From Dendrolimus kikuchii (Eukaryota > Arthropoda > Insecta > Lepidoptera > Lasiocampidae): a stretch of 64,000 bases of DNA. Positions 1-10,523 of the stretch are shown piece by piece. The translations under genes and the position numbers were made by a program. Location: contig CM034390.1 in the NCBI GenBank assembly GCA_019925095.2, forward strand, positions 3,273,501 to 3,337,500, written 5' to 3'. Numbering within the stretch: the stretch's first letter is position 1; every line of letters begins with the position of its first letter. Below the pieces are notes generated by a model that was given only the letters and a program-made list of their open reading frames with translations, searched no databases and was not told the DNA's origin.

Positions 1-62
1 ACACACAAAACTTCACGCCAGTTCCCTTGCAGGGTAGGAACGAACAACAGAGCGCCATTCAT
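1..62 (-). mobile_element. (ATGT)n-tailed LINE, 3' fragment cut by window edge
   Basis: The reverse complement encodes the last residues of a LINE ORF2 (…RSVVRAYPA…), matching about fifteen better copies in this window. The usual (ATGT)n tail would lie at or beyond the left edge, so no target duplication can be checked. Confidence 0.6.
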
Positions 63-425
63 ATTAGTATAAGATATAATATAAAGAGTTAAAGTTTGTG
101 AGTTTGTGACGTTGTAGGGGATAATCTCTGGATCTACTAAACTGATTTTAGAAATTCTTTTACTGTTCGAAAGCTACGTTAACATGGAGTGTCATAGGCT
201 ATACAACATGATGCTATATACCATGGGAGCGGGACAGCGCGCGGGTGAAACAGCGCCGGGGCGCTAGTAATATTGTAAAGAGGTAAAGTTTGTAAGTTTA
301 TGAGTTTGTGACGTTGTAGGGGGTAATCTCTGGATCTACTAAATCGATTTTAAAAATTCTTTTACTGTTCGAAAGCTACGTTAACAGAGAGTGTCATAGG
401 CTATATAACACGACGCTATATTTTT
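63..425. repeat. Two tandem partial Helitron-like units
   Basis: A segment containing GTTTGTGACGTTGTAGGGG, a 'ctactaaa..gatttta' block and TTCGAAAGCTACGTTAAC occurs twice about 196 bp apart. The first unit ends near 267 in GCGCTAGTaat, a Helitron-like CTAGT end. The second lacks such an end. No coding capacity is seen. From 426 to 573 nothing is recognised. Confidence 0.45.
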
Positions 426-573
426 CATATTATGGTTTCGCCCATCTGAGTTTTATTTTTAATTGGACTAATGTCACTCTAAGCATTCTTCCATTTTTGT
501 AGCTAGGGGAAACTCGCCACGTTGGGTTGGCTTTGGCATCCTTAAAGGAATATTTTTACCACTCAAGTCGGTG

Positions 574-760
574 ATCCACTAAAACCCCCTTGATGTTTCT
601 TTGCCTTTATGCTAGGGCCATAGGTGTACAAGCATGGTCAATCCGAACAGCCCCTGCAGGTGATGGCCCATCAGTGATTGCCGGCATCTTCATACTATTT
701 TTTCGTGGGGCGGTACGTAACGCGCCTCACGGAAGCCTCATTCTTATTCCATTCCCTGTC
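574..760 (-). mobile_element. GC-rich LINE 3' end, fragment
   Basis: On the minus strand this matches part of the element at 4010-4663: the AGGGGTTTTAGTGG-type block and the GTGGGGCGCGTTAC-like block appear in the same order. It is heavily diverged and has no clear poly(A) or target duplication. Confidence 0.45.
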
Positions 761-812
761 ATAGGCGATAAACCTAGTTTGGAAATATGTATGCTTGTAA
801 TATTTTCTTAAG

Positions 813-1280
813 TTTTCGCGACTTATACATAATAAAATTACCTGTTTGGGATTCGATCATTAAAACTATTAAAACCCAAACCCAGCAAAAACCAACTGCC
901 GAACCTCAAGACACTGTGAGCTGTTTCTGCGTGCACCGGAACACGAACCAACTTGATTGATAATTTCTTTTTATTTTTACCTCCCACCTATTTTAATATT
1001 TTAGAGCTAGGTATGTTTGCTGAAGAGTTTCTTGCGCCGCTTCTTCTCTTGAAGCCACAACATGTAGCAAAGCGGTGGTAAATTTGATTAGATAGAGTAA
1101 ATAATAACCATAAACAAAATTAAAAAAAAAACTAAATAATTAAAATGAACAAGTTGGCGTTAGGCTAAATAAAACTATAATAATATTCATTGATACTTGA
1201 CATCTTTGTCTTCCGTGATCACGGCTACTGAAAAGTGGCCAAAACGTCGGAATAATTAAATCGTAGTTTTATTATGTACT
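813..1280 (+). mobile_element. Penelope-like element, 3' part (copy A)
   Basis: About 838-955 encodes a degraded version of the C-terminal tail after the GIY-YIG domain (motif IIKTIKTQTQQKP). The 3' region carries the conserved hairpin and the CCAAAACGTCGGAAT block near 1235. The left edge (813-841) is an inverted copy of the terminal sequence TTTTATTATGTA…GTCGCGAAAACTT, so the ends are inverted relative to each other, as is common in this superfamily. A Helitron is inserted at its right end. Confidence 0.65.
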
Positions 1281-1895
1281 AGTGGTCGCCCGTGGTCGAA
1301 ATTCGACCATAATAATTTGTTGTCAAAGACTATACTCACAGATTTCGCCAAGGTAACCATAAGTAAAAGAGTAGGTATATATGCGTGTGTGTGTCAAATA
1401 CATGGTAGTGTGTGTAATGTTTTTTTTTATTGATTTAATGTATTTTTTATGCATAATTTAATAAAGATACTAGGAATTCGTCGCTTCTTCTCTATACAAA
1501 CTAGAAGTGTGCGTAATTTTTATCCGTGCAGGAACGGAGAAAGAATACAATTTCCTGCGGCCAGGCGGCCTGTCGTAAGAGGCGACAAAACAACCCACAG
1601 CCAGGTGGTAGGGTATTTGCCCGACTGGATGGCGACATATATATGCCGCCATAACAACCTTGTGATGTGTTCCGGCATTAGGAACCAGGTTGCAGTCTCC
1701 CTTAAGAGGGCAGCAGCGCATTTGTAGCGCTTTTGGTGTTGCAAATGTACATAGGCGATGGTAACCACTTTCCATCCAGTGGGCCCTCTGCCTGTCTGCT
1801 GAACTCCTGCAATAAAAAAAAATTCATACTCCTCCGTCCGCGCAATTTTCGTAAAAAGGAGTACAAAGTGTTTACTTCACGTATTAATATATAGA
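1279..1895 (-). mobile_element. Nonautonomous Helitron, split by a SINE
   Basis: Read on the minus strand it begins TCTATATATTAATACGTGAAG, has the perfect hairpin TGGTCGAATTTCGACCA and ends 10 nt later in CTAG. It sits between host A and T as Helitrons do. Without the inserted SINE (1521-1822) it is about 315 bp. Homologous copies lie at 26980, 31950 and 38394. It encodes no Rep/helicase, so it must be moved in trans. Confidence 0.85.
1521..1822 (+). mobile_element. SINE-A (about 310 bp, poly(A)), full-length copy
   Basis: The copy starts TATCCGTGCAGGAACGG and ends CTGCAATAAAAAAAAA. It is inserted in the Helitron at an AATTT site, so it is younger than that Helitron. The family has a GTCGTAAGAGGCGAC block near its 5' end. 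Its last ~115 bp match the 3' end of a jockey-like LINE (see 30432-31515). No RNA polymerase III boxes were recognised, so the label 'SINE' rests on size, poly(A) tail and lack of coding capacity. Confidence 0.8.
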
Positions 1896-2390
1896 TGCTT
1901 GTCTTTTGATTTTTAGTAAATTTCTTGAACTCCAAATGTTGGACGGCCTACGTCATAGAGTTGGCGGCGAAATTAATGTGATCCCAGACCGCTGCCAATC
2001 ACCAACGCTCCATCCCTTGCACTGGGTTGTGATCTGAAGGACGATATGCAGTTTTTCAAATTAGGCTTTATTCTTTTAACAAAAGTGTTCAGATTCGATT
2101 GTATTACTTGAGGGTAGCGTTTGTTTGGTGTCATGGTAAAGATGTTTTAAAGATTCTTTAAATTGGGCGCTAAAATGATGCTATTAAGAGTGAGTTTTGC
2201 TTGAAGTATTAAGATAGAAGTGCAAGCAATGGGCGAACGGCGCGCGCAGCATCAAGGGGCCTAGTGTTGTAGAACTGTTATCGATATGAGATATATGATT
2301 TTTAATGTTTAACTTCCCTAATTTCTTATTTGAGAAGTGTCTTCTTTACAAGTCGTGGTAGCGTTATTTAATGATTAAAGATTGGTTATA
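1896..2390. other. Unassigned AT-rich stretch
   Basis: I see no gene. A short GC-richer block at 1945-2045 may be an old repeat remnant, and 2350-2380 resembles the 5' end (AAGTCGTGGTAGCG) of the tRNA-derived SINE. Nothing else is recognised. Confidence 0.4.
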
Positions 2391-2624
2391 CTAGCTGCGC
2401 CCGCGGCTTCACCCGCATGGTGATGGAAAATCGTTATATTTTGGATAATTCACACTACATCTTTATAAATTATAGCCTTTGTGTTATTCTGATGTATATT
2501 ATATTACTACTATATTACTGTAAAGTTTCATCAAAATACATTAAGCAGTTTTTGCGTGAAAGAGTAACAAACATACATCCATACATACATTCTTACAAAC
2601 TTTCGCATTTATAATATTATAGGA
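2391..2624 (-). mobile_element. Short nonautonomous Helitron
   Basis: The plus strand starts A|CTAGCTGCGCCCGCGGC and ends GA|T, so on the minus strand it runs TC…CTAG between A and T. The subterminal stretch CCGCGG…CCCGC can form the 3' hairpin. The interior has GTTTCATCAAAATACATT and a (CATA)n run. At 234 bp it cannot encode a Rep/helicase. Confidence 0.75.
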
Positions 2625-2699
2625 TATAGGATTATAGGATGGATCACTTCGGTTGATTCAGTTTTGTTAGTGTGCAAATCGTGTAAGCGGGACAGAACT

Positions 2700-2832
2700 A
2701 AGAAAGCCTAGCAATGGTTGCATCTCTGGTGTCCCAAACATCCATAGGCGATGCTAACCGCTCAGGCGCTTACCGTCAGGTGGGCTGTCAGCATGTCTGC
2801 TGTATGTACTCCAGCTATAAAAAAAAAGCAAG
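2700..2832 (+). mobile_element. LINE 3' end, short fragment
   Basis: ACATCCATAGGCGATG, GGTGGGCTGTCAGC and CCAGCTATAAAAAAAAA match the 3' tail of the jockey-like LINE at 31405-31515 better than SINE-A, because they have AGCTATAAAA rather than TGCAATAAAA. Confidence 0.55.
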
Positions 2833-2881
2833 CAAGAATACCATTTTCGCTTGCGAATAAAGTTCAATATAGTTTTTTTAT

Positions 2882-3178
2882 TAAGTCGTGGTAGCGTAAT
2901 GGCTAGCAGACACGTCCTGAACTTAAAGGGCGCGGGTTCGATCCTAGCCAGAACGCATGCACCACTTAGTGAGTTTTCGGATTTAATGTGCATATTGTTA
3001 CAATTATCACTTGCTAACAAGGGTGAAAGAAAACATCGTGATGCAACCTGCACATCGGGATAACCGATGTGCCAAACCTACCAAGCCGCCTTGGACAAGC
3101 GTGGTGGTTATACTGTCCGTACTCTCCTATAACTGGAGGCTCAAGCCCAGCAGTGGGACATTTATGGGCTGAACTTCT
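2882..3178 (+). mobile_element. tRNA-derived SINE
   Basis: The 5' part is tRNA-like: box A GTGGTAGCGTAATGGCTAGC and box B GGGTTCGATCCTAGCC. The body has CATCGTGATGCAACCTGCAC, GCCGCCTTGGACAAGCG and CCCAGCAGTGGGACATTTAT. The same family is at 50872 (5'-truncated) and 54118. It is not a functional tRNA gene, because the acceptor pairing and anticodon arm are lost. Confidence 0.85.
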
Positions 3179-3295
3179 CAAATCAGAAATTTAGCTGCTA
3201 GACAATTAGGTTTCAAATTATATTTAACGGCTTACAAGCACCTAAATGTTCAGAAAACTTGGTACTATAAATGATATTATTTCTGTTTAAAACCA

Positions 3296-3605
3296 TACGT
3301 GCAGGAACGGAGAAAGAATACAATTTCCTGCGTTGGGGCGGCCTGTCGTAAGAGGCGACTTAACAACCCACAGCCAGGTGTTAGAGCATTTGCCCGACTG
3401 GATGGCTACCACCCCTGGTCTAAAGTATGTCCCAATAACAGCCTTGAGTTGTGTTCCGGCATTGGTGACCAGGTTCCAGTTTCCCTTAAGAGAGCAGCAG
3501 CGCATTTGTAGCATCTTTGGTGTTGCAAATGTCCATAGGCGATGGTAACCGCTTTCCATCAAGTGGGCCGTCTGCCTGTCTGCTGATCTCCTGCAATAAA
3601 AAAAA
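3296..3605 (+). mobile_element. SINE-A, full-length copy
   Basis: Starts at CGTGCAGGAACGG and ends CTGCAATAAAAAAAA. All internal blocks are in family order. The open reading frames inside it are by-products of the repeat. Confidence 0.8.
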
Positions 3606-3994
3606 GGTCGCTTCGATAAATTATGGCAAAATATAATATTTAATTTACCTCTGCATGACTATCAATCTCTTGAATGGGGTAGTTGACTGTCAACTGCGAC
3701 ACTTTTTATCATCTTAAAAAGCGCTAAGCCCTCTAGATTTTGTACGAGAATAGCACGAGACAAATAGCATATTAATTATCATTTTAAAAGATGCTAAATT
3801 AATTTGTCTCATGAAGTTTTATAACTAAGATGACTATGGTATTTGGCGCCCCCTCTTTTATATGAAAATAATTCTAGATTTTATTGTATCGTATGTCATC
3901 TAGTATTTTCTTAAGTTTTCACGATTTTTGTGATTAGACGTAGGCAGCCACCAATGTTCGTAGTAGCATATGGCAGGCAAGGCGCCGATGACAC
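3606..3994. other. Unassigned; short Penelope terminal remnant
   Basis: Only TTTTCTTAAGTTTTCACGA at 3905-3925 is recognised, as the inverted Penelope terminal sequence also seen at 815. The rest is AT-rich with no coding signal. Confidence 0.35.
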
Positions 3995-4009
3995 AGGCCT
4001 TGCGAACAT

Positions 4010-4663
4010 CCGGACTGGACCTTTCGGTCCCGGCCGTGGTTCGCACCATAGTCGGGAGCCGCACCGGATGGGACCCCGTCTCCTCCTTCTGCGAGCACGT
4101 CATGTTTGCGAAGGAGGAGGCGGAGCGGGAGCATGAGCGTACGTCTTTGCTCCCCTCCCGCCAAAGGAGGACGCGCCGACGCCGGAGGTCCGAGCTAGAC
4201 CTTCGGCCAACGTAAGCTCCCCTAGGAGTATAGGGGTTCTCACTCACCTGCACATGCCGTCGAGATGAGAGCGCGAGTGTTCCGAGCGCGCTCATCTCTC
4301 TTCCCGTGGGGCGCGTTACAGACTGCCCCACGCACGAACAAGACCAAGAAGTAGCCGGGGGACACGTCCCCTGGCATAGGAAGAGGCTCAGTGAGGGGGC
4401 CCCACGCCTGCCAGGGCACTGCGGAGTCGGGCAGCCCATTTCCCGTGGCCCTGGCATAAGGCGCAGGACGGAACACCCAGGGGTTTTAGTGGGTATCTCT
4501 AACCGGGGAGTGGCAATAGCGTGGTACCGGTTCTGACCGGGTACGCTAGCGCCACCCCCGATTTGGCGAATCCCACACACTCACACGGGTCGCGAGCATC
4601 CCCCCAGGCTTCTGTGTCTGTCGCGGCTTAGTCCTCAAACGGATTTCCCCTGGCCAAAAAAAA
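4010..4663 (+). mobile_element. GC-rich LINE 3' end with poly(A) and 15-bp TSD
   Basis: The element is flanked by a perfect direct repeat AGGCCTTGCGAACAT (3995-4009 and 4664-4678) and ends in A9. Base composition is far more GC-rich than its surroundings. It contains GGGGTTTTAGTGGGTATC and a conserved GGGGCGCGTTAC block shared with 574-760. The two elements at 12982-13880 share the ...TTTTAGTGGGTA block. The long minus-strand ORF across it (226 codons) shows no motif I recognise and is probably fortuitous. It is a 5'-truncated retroelement; the clade is not clear from the 3' end. Confidence 0.75.
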
Positions 4664-4678
4664 AGGCCTTGCGAACAT

Positions 4679-4770
4679 TGAACAAAATATGTCAACAAAC
4701 TGACATTTTTATTTGTACTGTGATTGAATTCACAAGAACTGCATATTATATTATATGTTATGACGACTGA

Positions 4771-4813
<43 letters not shown>

Positions 4814-5522
4814 ATATATAATGTACTTTGTGTACCACGCTATCGTATTTGTGACATCTGTAATAATAGCGATGTTTGTAATTTAATGAATAAGCAAACT
4901 CCCATTCACAAACTAAAACTTAAAAATAAACCCAATTCAACCCTTGATAATATCGACACTCTCCCCACTCTCCGCCACCCAAGCCCAGTCAGTTACCCAC
5001 CACCCTATCATGACGGCGAACGTACAGCCGCATAACGGCGGCAAAAACACTGCAAAACACCTTTAAATCACATAAACGTCGTATAAAAGCTATATAAGAA
5101 TTAAATTTGTTTATTAGTATCATGTATTCGGTGGTTTAGTTGTGGTTTAAAATGGGAGTGGACAGTTTACCCCCGAAGAGACCTAGCGTGAGTATACGGT
5201 ACATTAAATTATTAGTGACGTCTGAGAGATAATGGATGCTGGGGTCTTCTGGTTTGCGTGTTGAGTAGGCTCATGATAATTTCTCGTTAACTCTTAGTTC
5301 TATTTTAACATAACTAACTTAATTTGTAAAAGTATCTTGCTTAAAAAATACCACATTAACGATGAATAATTAAATGATAAAACTGCATTAGAAGATATAC
5401 TGCATTACAATACTTGTATAATAAATCTGTAGAGTGGTTGAGTTTGTACAATGCATTTAAAAAAAGAGAAAAAAAACCAGTTAATTCGGATTAGAAGATT
5501 TTGATAATGCTTTTAGTATCTT
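4679..5522. other. Unassigned AT-rich stretch with (AT)n microsatellite
   Basis: An (AT)n run occupies about 4775-4811. The rest has no recognisable gene or repeat. Confidence 0.5.
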
Positions 5523-5533
5523 TATCTGTCTGT

Positions 5534-5686
5534 GAGGAGCCTTAAGAACAGACGAGTGTGCATGACAAGAGTTATGAATGTCAAAGAAGCAAGTGAGGTG
5601 TGTAAGAATGGGCCTAAATGGCGCTCTGTTGTTCGTGCCTACCCCGCGAGGGAACTGGCGTGAAGTTATGTATGTATGTATGTATG
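5534..5686 (+). mobile_element. (ATGT)n-tailed LINE, 153-bp 3' fragment
   Basis: It begins in the MTRVMNVKEASEV part of the ORF2 end and finishes GCGTGAAGTTATGTATG…. The target duplication TATCTGTCTGT is at 5523-5533 and 5687-5697. Confidence 0.85.
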
Positions 5687-5697
5687 TATCTGTCTGT

Positions 5698-6440
5698 TAC
5701 AGCATAACTTATAAACTACTAAACCGATTTGAATGAAACTCGACACAGAGCCAGCTTATGTAGCTCAACACTTAGGTGACTTTTTATCCGGATAAATGTC
5801 GTAGTTTTCGTGGGATAGACGAATATCGCCAGCTTGATGGCGTTGCAGTCGCGTTTTTATTTTAGTGTCGCGGTTGCAACTCATGAACAAACACGTTGTC
5901 ATGGCAACGCGAACGAAGTTTCACTGACAATATTATATGAAAACACTTATCTATTAAAATGCAACGCTATGTAAAAAATTCAAGTCAAACGTACAGAAGC
6001 TGAACTTTTATAAAATACTAGGAAATGCCCGCGACTACGTCCACGCTTGACTTCAAATTACCGCGGTATTCCCGGGGCACGAAGTACCGCAACGTGTAAA
6101 AAATGTAAGCTATTATAGTTTTAGTGAAAACTGTGTCAGAATAAGCTAATTTTTATACATCCGGACAACTACAAACCTTTCCGCCGCAGGATTCCGGAGA
6201 TAACAAAGATCACATATTTTCTACATAAAATTTGCTATCGATCAGTGAAGAAATCACATTGGAATTTGTTTTTTTTATTTTGGCCATTTTAAATAATTCC
6301 CAGAAAAATTCCCGCGGGATTCCCAGGATGAAAGGTAGCGCAGATTTTATGTCTAATAATTTGCTGTCGATCAGCGAAAACCGCCTCGAAATCGGCCTAG
6401 TCATTTTTACATAAATCCCGAACAAACAGACAAGAAATCT
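5698..6440. mobile_element. Degenerate Helitron-like fragments
   Basis: 5700-5960 holds AACTACTAAACCGATTTGAATG-type sequence common to Helitron interiors. 6024-6420 starts ACTAGGAAATGCCCGCG and contains mirrored CTATCGATCAGTGAAG and CTGTCGATCAGCGAAA blocks. A related plus-strand copy is at 46865-47160 and ends CTAGT. Both are noncoding. Confidence 0.45.
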
Positions 6441-6543
6441 AAAAAATATACAACGTAAGTAGGGTAGCGCGGAAAAGTCTTAAAAAAACAATTTCTTAAA
6501 ATAACTTTATTATACGACAGTTCTTACAAGACTAACTTAATAC

Positions 6544-7063
6544 TTTTACGAGCCGCGAGGACTTGAATTAAACTGCCGTTGGTATTACTATAGTTATATA
6601 TAGTTATAGTTTATTAGAACTATACAAACACGTATAACACAGGTACAAATATAACCGAACACAACAAGTCCAAACATAATGCAGAAGGTCTTAATTCAAT
6701 AAAACGCACAAAGTCCGGTACTCATTAGATTCCCGATTGTAGTAGACACGTCTTGCTTCGATCGTGGTTATCGCTCGAATGCCTCGTCCCTCAATCGAGG
6801 CATTGCTTTATACTGCACAAATGCAATATGTCTGCCCGGCCGCATGGACCGAATTTCCTAGAATCAGTTTGTACTTTAAATCCGAAACACCTGGCTAATG
6901 AGTCGACCGCAACGGCCATAAACGAGTACAATAAAATAATGGTCTGTTCTCTAGAATAATTAGTAAACGCATGCCAATAAATAAGTAAACAAAAGAAGGT
7001 AATAAATATGTTTTTACAGGTATGCAGGTTGAATTCGTTTTTGTCGGCGTCTAGCTCGTAACA
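6544..7063 (+). mobile_element. LTR-like element (probable solo LTR)
   Basis: Bounded by 4-bp direct repeats ATAC (6540-6543 and 7064-7067). It begins TTTTACGA (family consensus TGTTACGA) and ends CTCGTAACA, so it is TG…CA-like with short inverted ends. Five more copies exist in the window. There is no internal gag/pol anywhere near it. Confidence 0.65.
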
Positions 7064-7229
7064 ATACAAATTAAAATTATATTAACACTATTATAACTTA
7101 ATGCTAATTATTTGCTGTTACAATGACTGATCTTTGCGCAGTCAGCAGGTTGATGGGCAGTGGTGTGCCCACCAACTGCCTAACTCGTGTTCTCCGTCGT
7201 TTATATAGTGTATTCCAGTTTTTTTTTAA

Positions 7230-7345
7230 TAGATTACCGGGCGCAGCAAACGTTGTCCTGAAGAAACAAAAATTTAGAACTCGATTACAGCGTTACCTAC
7301 CAGGTTCAATTGTAAATCATCCCGGGTCCCATTCAAACACAGAAA
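7230..7345 (-). mobile_element. Helitron 3' end fragment
   Basis: GCAAACGTTGTCCTG followed by AGAACTCGATTACAGC and TACCTACCAGGTTC matches the 3' end of the Helitron at 27940-28631, diverged. Confidence 0.5.
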
Positions 7346-7389
7346 AAGTTCCGTTCTGTAGCATAAACACGAACAGAAGAATTATTTGT

Positions 7390-7615
7390 ATGTCTCAGAG
7401 ACCACCGGCCATAAAATTGGCCCCGACTTTTGCGAGGGCTTACGTGGGGCCGTAGGAAGGCCAACACGTAAAGGCCGGTTGACAAATTCAATGCAAATGT
7501 GGCGTGACACTGACCAGCGTCCATCCCAGTCTACACCATATAAAAATGCACCCAATGACAAGCCCCGGTCAGTGTAGGACTGTTGAGAGAAAGACTGGGA
7601 AGGATAAAGATAAAT
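7390..7615 (+). mobile_element. LINE-like repeat H, 3' fragment
   Basis: It shares ACCGGCCATAAAATTGGC-like sequence, a GGAAGGCCAACACGTAAAGG block and a GTGTAGGACT block with the minus-strand copy at 62370-62950. It is noncoding in this copy and its family is not identified. Confidence 0.5.
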
Positions 7616-7626
7616 ATGTCGCAGTG

Positions 7627-7792
7627 ATTTTTTTTTATTTTTTTATTGCTAGAGTACAGCAGACAGGCAGACGGCCCACTGGATGGGAAGCGGTTACCAT
7701 CGCCTATGGACATTTGCAACACCAAAGGTGCTACAAATGCGCTGCTGCTCTCTTAAGTGAGTCTGGAACCTGGTCACTAATGCTGGAACAGT
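7627..7792 (-). mobile_element. SINE-A, 5'-truncated copy
   Basis: A poly(T) run followed by TTGCTAGAGTACAGCAG and GGCAGACGGCCCACT, ending at …GGTCACTAATGCTGGAAC. Only the 3' half is present. Confidence 0.75.
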
Positions 7793-7912
7793 GATTGTGT
7801 GTACAGAAATAATAGAATTTATAATTACAATTGTCTAGGTTTTATTTTGGGTTCTATGATATCTAAATGTATAAATGAATCCTTATAGTTTCACTCAGGT
7901 CTGTGTTTGTAT

Positions 7913-8349
7913 TGTTACGAGTTGCAGGACTCGAATTAAAAATGCCTTTGGAATTACTATAGAATTTATTAGAACTATACAAACACGTATAACACAGGTA
8001 CAAATATAACTGAACACAATCAGTTCAAACAGTCATTATATAGATTATCGAATGTACACACGTCTTGACTCGCTGCTGATTGTCGCTTGACTGTCGATCT
8101 CTCCATTGGGCCCTTGCTTTATACTGCACCGATACAATATGACAGCCCGCCCGCGTAGATCAAATTTCTTAGAATCAGTCCGACACACCTGTCTAATGAC
8201 TGCCATAAAAGATTACAATACACAATAGGCTGTTTTCTAATTACAAAATTTAAACACAAAGTAAACAAAAGAAGTCCAAATGCGGAAAGGTAATAAAGTG
8301 TGTGTTTTATGGTAGGCAGGTGTGCGTCCACTTTTATCGGCGTGTAACA
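7913..8349 (+). mobile_element. LTR-like element (probable solo LTR), 437 bp
   Basis: It starts TGTTACGAGTTGCAGG and ends GCGTGTAACA, flanked by GTAT at 7909-7912 and 8350-8353. An AATAAA motif lies ~60 bp from the 3' end (GGTAATAAAGTG). The TG…CA ends and 4-bp duplication fit a gypsy-type LTR. A TIR element with 8-bp ends cannot be excluded. Confidence 0.7.
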
Positions 8350-8539
8350 GTATGTTAAAGCCGATTATCTTAGGAATTACTAGGACTAGAGCTAAGAAGT
8401 TTTCTGTAGAAAGAAGTATTGTGTGTAAATATCTATTCGAAATAAATTGGAAGTAATGCTTGCTAAATCTTTGTTATTATCTGTCCCTGCACGATTAACC
8501 AAGGGTGGTACATAGTGTTGCAATCCGGCATGGATATAA

Positions 8540-8774
8540 TTTTTTTTTTAATTGCAGGAGACCAGCAGACAGGCAGACGGCCCACTTGATGGAAAGCTGT
8601 TACCATCGCCTATGGACATTTGCAACACCAAGTTGCTGCAAATGCGCTGCTGCTCTCTTAAGGGAAACTGGAACCTGGTCACTAATGCCGGAACACAACT
8701 CAAGGTTGTTATGACGACATACTTTAGACCAGGGGTGGTGGCCATCCAGTCGGGCATATGCCCTACCACCTGGC
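8540..8774 (-). mobile_element. SINE-A, 5'-truncated copy
   Basis: Runs from poly(T)-AATTGCAGGAGACCAGC to CCCTACCACCTGGC, where it stops abruptly in unrelated sequence. About 235 bp of the family is kept. Confidence 0.75.
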
Positions 8775-8989
8775 ATAATACGCACGCGCCGCTGTATATG
8801 CGCATTGTCAGCCCTTTTGCTATGAAAAACGCTGAATAGTGTACGACCAACCGCCAACATTCAAAATTCACTTCGGAACGAAAACAGAACTTTTGTACGC
8901 GCAACAACATTTTACTAAAAATTATCGTAAAATTACAAAAAATTAAATACACGCATTATTAGAGAAAAAGCTGCTTCATTGAACACTTC

Positions 8990-9525
8990 CTACGCTTCAC
9001 TACCCAAACTTGATTATGCTATGAACAACTGAACGAGCTCGATCAACTTCAAAATGACTGTATGCGGTTCATATTTGGGTTGCACAAATATTACCACGTC
9101 TCCGAATATCGTAAGAAGCTTAAATGGTTAGCTATTCGCCTTCGCCGGAATATTCGCTTACTTTCTCTTCTGTACAATGTCCTTTTTGATCCCTGTTCCC
9201 CTCCGTATTGAAAGGAACGTTTTGATTTCCTAAATCTTTCTCATTCCCGTTATTAGCGCTCTAGTAATAATCCTTCCTTAATGACACCTGTACACACTTC
9301 TTCCTTCGTTGATAACTCCTTCACGGTACAAGCTGACGGTTTATGGAACTCATTGCCACTCAACATCTGACAAGCTAAATCCATATCGTCTTTTAAACTG
9401 ATGGTTATTAACACTAAGTTATTTATTTCTCTTTTATAAAGATGTACATACTTTTTTATATCTTGTATTGGTAAAAATTGGAGTAGTAAAATGGCCATTT
9501 CACCGATTTGAAGGCGTTTTTGTGA
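8990..9525 (+). pseudogene. LINE reverse transcriptase, C-terminal remnant
   Basis: Frames with stops encode the end of a CR1/L2-type ORF2: LNELDQLQNDCMRFIFGL, then YRKKLKWLAIRLRR, a SLLYN.LFDPCSPPY block, and later VHTSSFVDNSFTVQADGLW NSLP. The same signature is at 34560 and 26028. Several stops and frameshifts show it is dead. Its own 3'UTR continues to about 10465, interrupted by a hAT-like element. Confidence 0.7.
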
Positions 9526-10465
9526 TTTTTTTTAAATATATTAATTTTTTATTAATCTAATAATACAATTAATTTTAATATTAATAAAACTACAATAATT
9601 ATAAACTAAAATATGAACTACATACTGTACAATATAAAAACTAAAACTAAAGAAAAAAGAGGAAAATATTTAAAGATAAGTTATTAACTATCTTTGGTCC
9701 ATTCTGGTCTAATAATACTGCTCATTCTATATATAGTATGATATGTCTTATGTTTGTATAGTAGGTATATAAAGTATATTATTTATTTACTTATTCTTGG
9801 AATGTTTCATATTATTTCTTGTTTTCTCCGCCACTGTTATGTTTTAATATTTTTCTTAGTTTAGGGTTGCCTGGAGGAGATCGCTTTAAGCGAGTGGTTT
9901 CCAAACTTATTTTGTATACTGCCCACTTTGAGAATAAAATATTTTTTAACGCCCCCATTTTTTCACTAACTTAAAAATCACTATAACGCCAAATTAAATT
10001 AATTGATTATTGTAAGCTATATTAGCGGAGAACGGAGCGACCGATTGACATGATTTTTATTTCATTTGTTCAATAAAACAGGACAGATATGTGAACTACG
10101 CGGAGAGAAATATCGAACCAAGTTTGAGCAATCTCTTAATTAATATTAGTTGATGTTCACAAGTTGTAGTCGGGACTCGAGAGTGCAGTCGGTGTCTAAG
10201 AGTTCTCCTAGCTAGATGAAATTACAAATCACCCCCCAAGCCTCTACACAACGCCCCCATTATTTTTTTCTGGGTCTCTTACCGCCCCCCTTTAGGCCTG
10301 CAGCGCCTACAAGTGGGCGTTATCGCCCACTTTGTGAAAGGATGCTTTAAGCGATAAGGCCGCCCTTTATTCAACATTTATTGTACCTAGTTTTTAAGAA
10401 TAGAGTTTTAATTTTTGTTGGCCAATAAAGTGTTTTCATTGATTCATTCATTCATTGAAGATCGT
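9526..10465 (+). mobile_element. LINE 3'UTR with (ATTC)n tail, interrupted
   Basis: It contains GGGTTGCCTGGAGGAGATCG, resumes after the insertion with CTTTAAGCGATAAGGCCGCC, then has ATTGTACCTAGTTTT, CCAATAAAGTGTT and the tail GATTCATTCATTCATTG. The same 3'UTR core recurs at 11885, 33870, 45574, 47186, 59340 and 63817. Confidence 0.7.
9892..10344. mobile_element. hAT-like nonautonomous element, 453 bp
   Basis: Flanked by the 8-bp duplication CTTTAAGC (9884-9891, 10345-10352). The left end GAGTGGTTTCCAAACTTA and the reverse complement of the right end (CATCCTTTCACAAAG) are imperfect inverted repeats of the hAT kind. GC-rich pieces near the right end include GTGGGCG…CGCCCAC. There is no transposase. 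Confidence 0.6.
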
Positions 10466-10523
10466 CACAGACAGAAGTTCTAAAAAAAGGAGGTTTAGGA
10501 TTTACGTATCTTGTAATAGTTAT

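Noticed and set aside
1449..1775. Conserved small protein encoded by SINE-A copies
   Set aside because: Similar peptides appear in all SINE-A copies on both strands with frequent stops and frame changes; only the last ~20 codons reflect ancestry from a LINE ORF2.
3900..4580. 226-codon minus-strand ORF
   Set aside because: It spans the boundary of a GC-rich LINE 3' end and has no known domain; long antisense ORFs are expected in GC-rich repeats.
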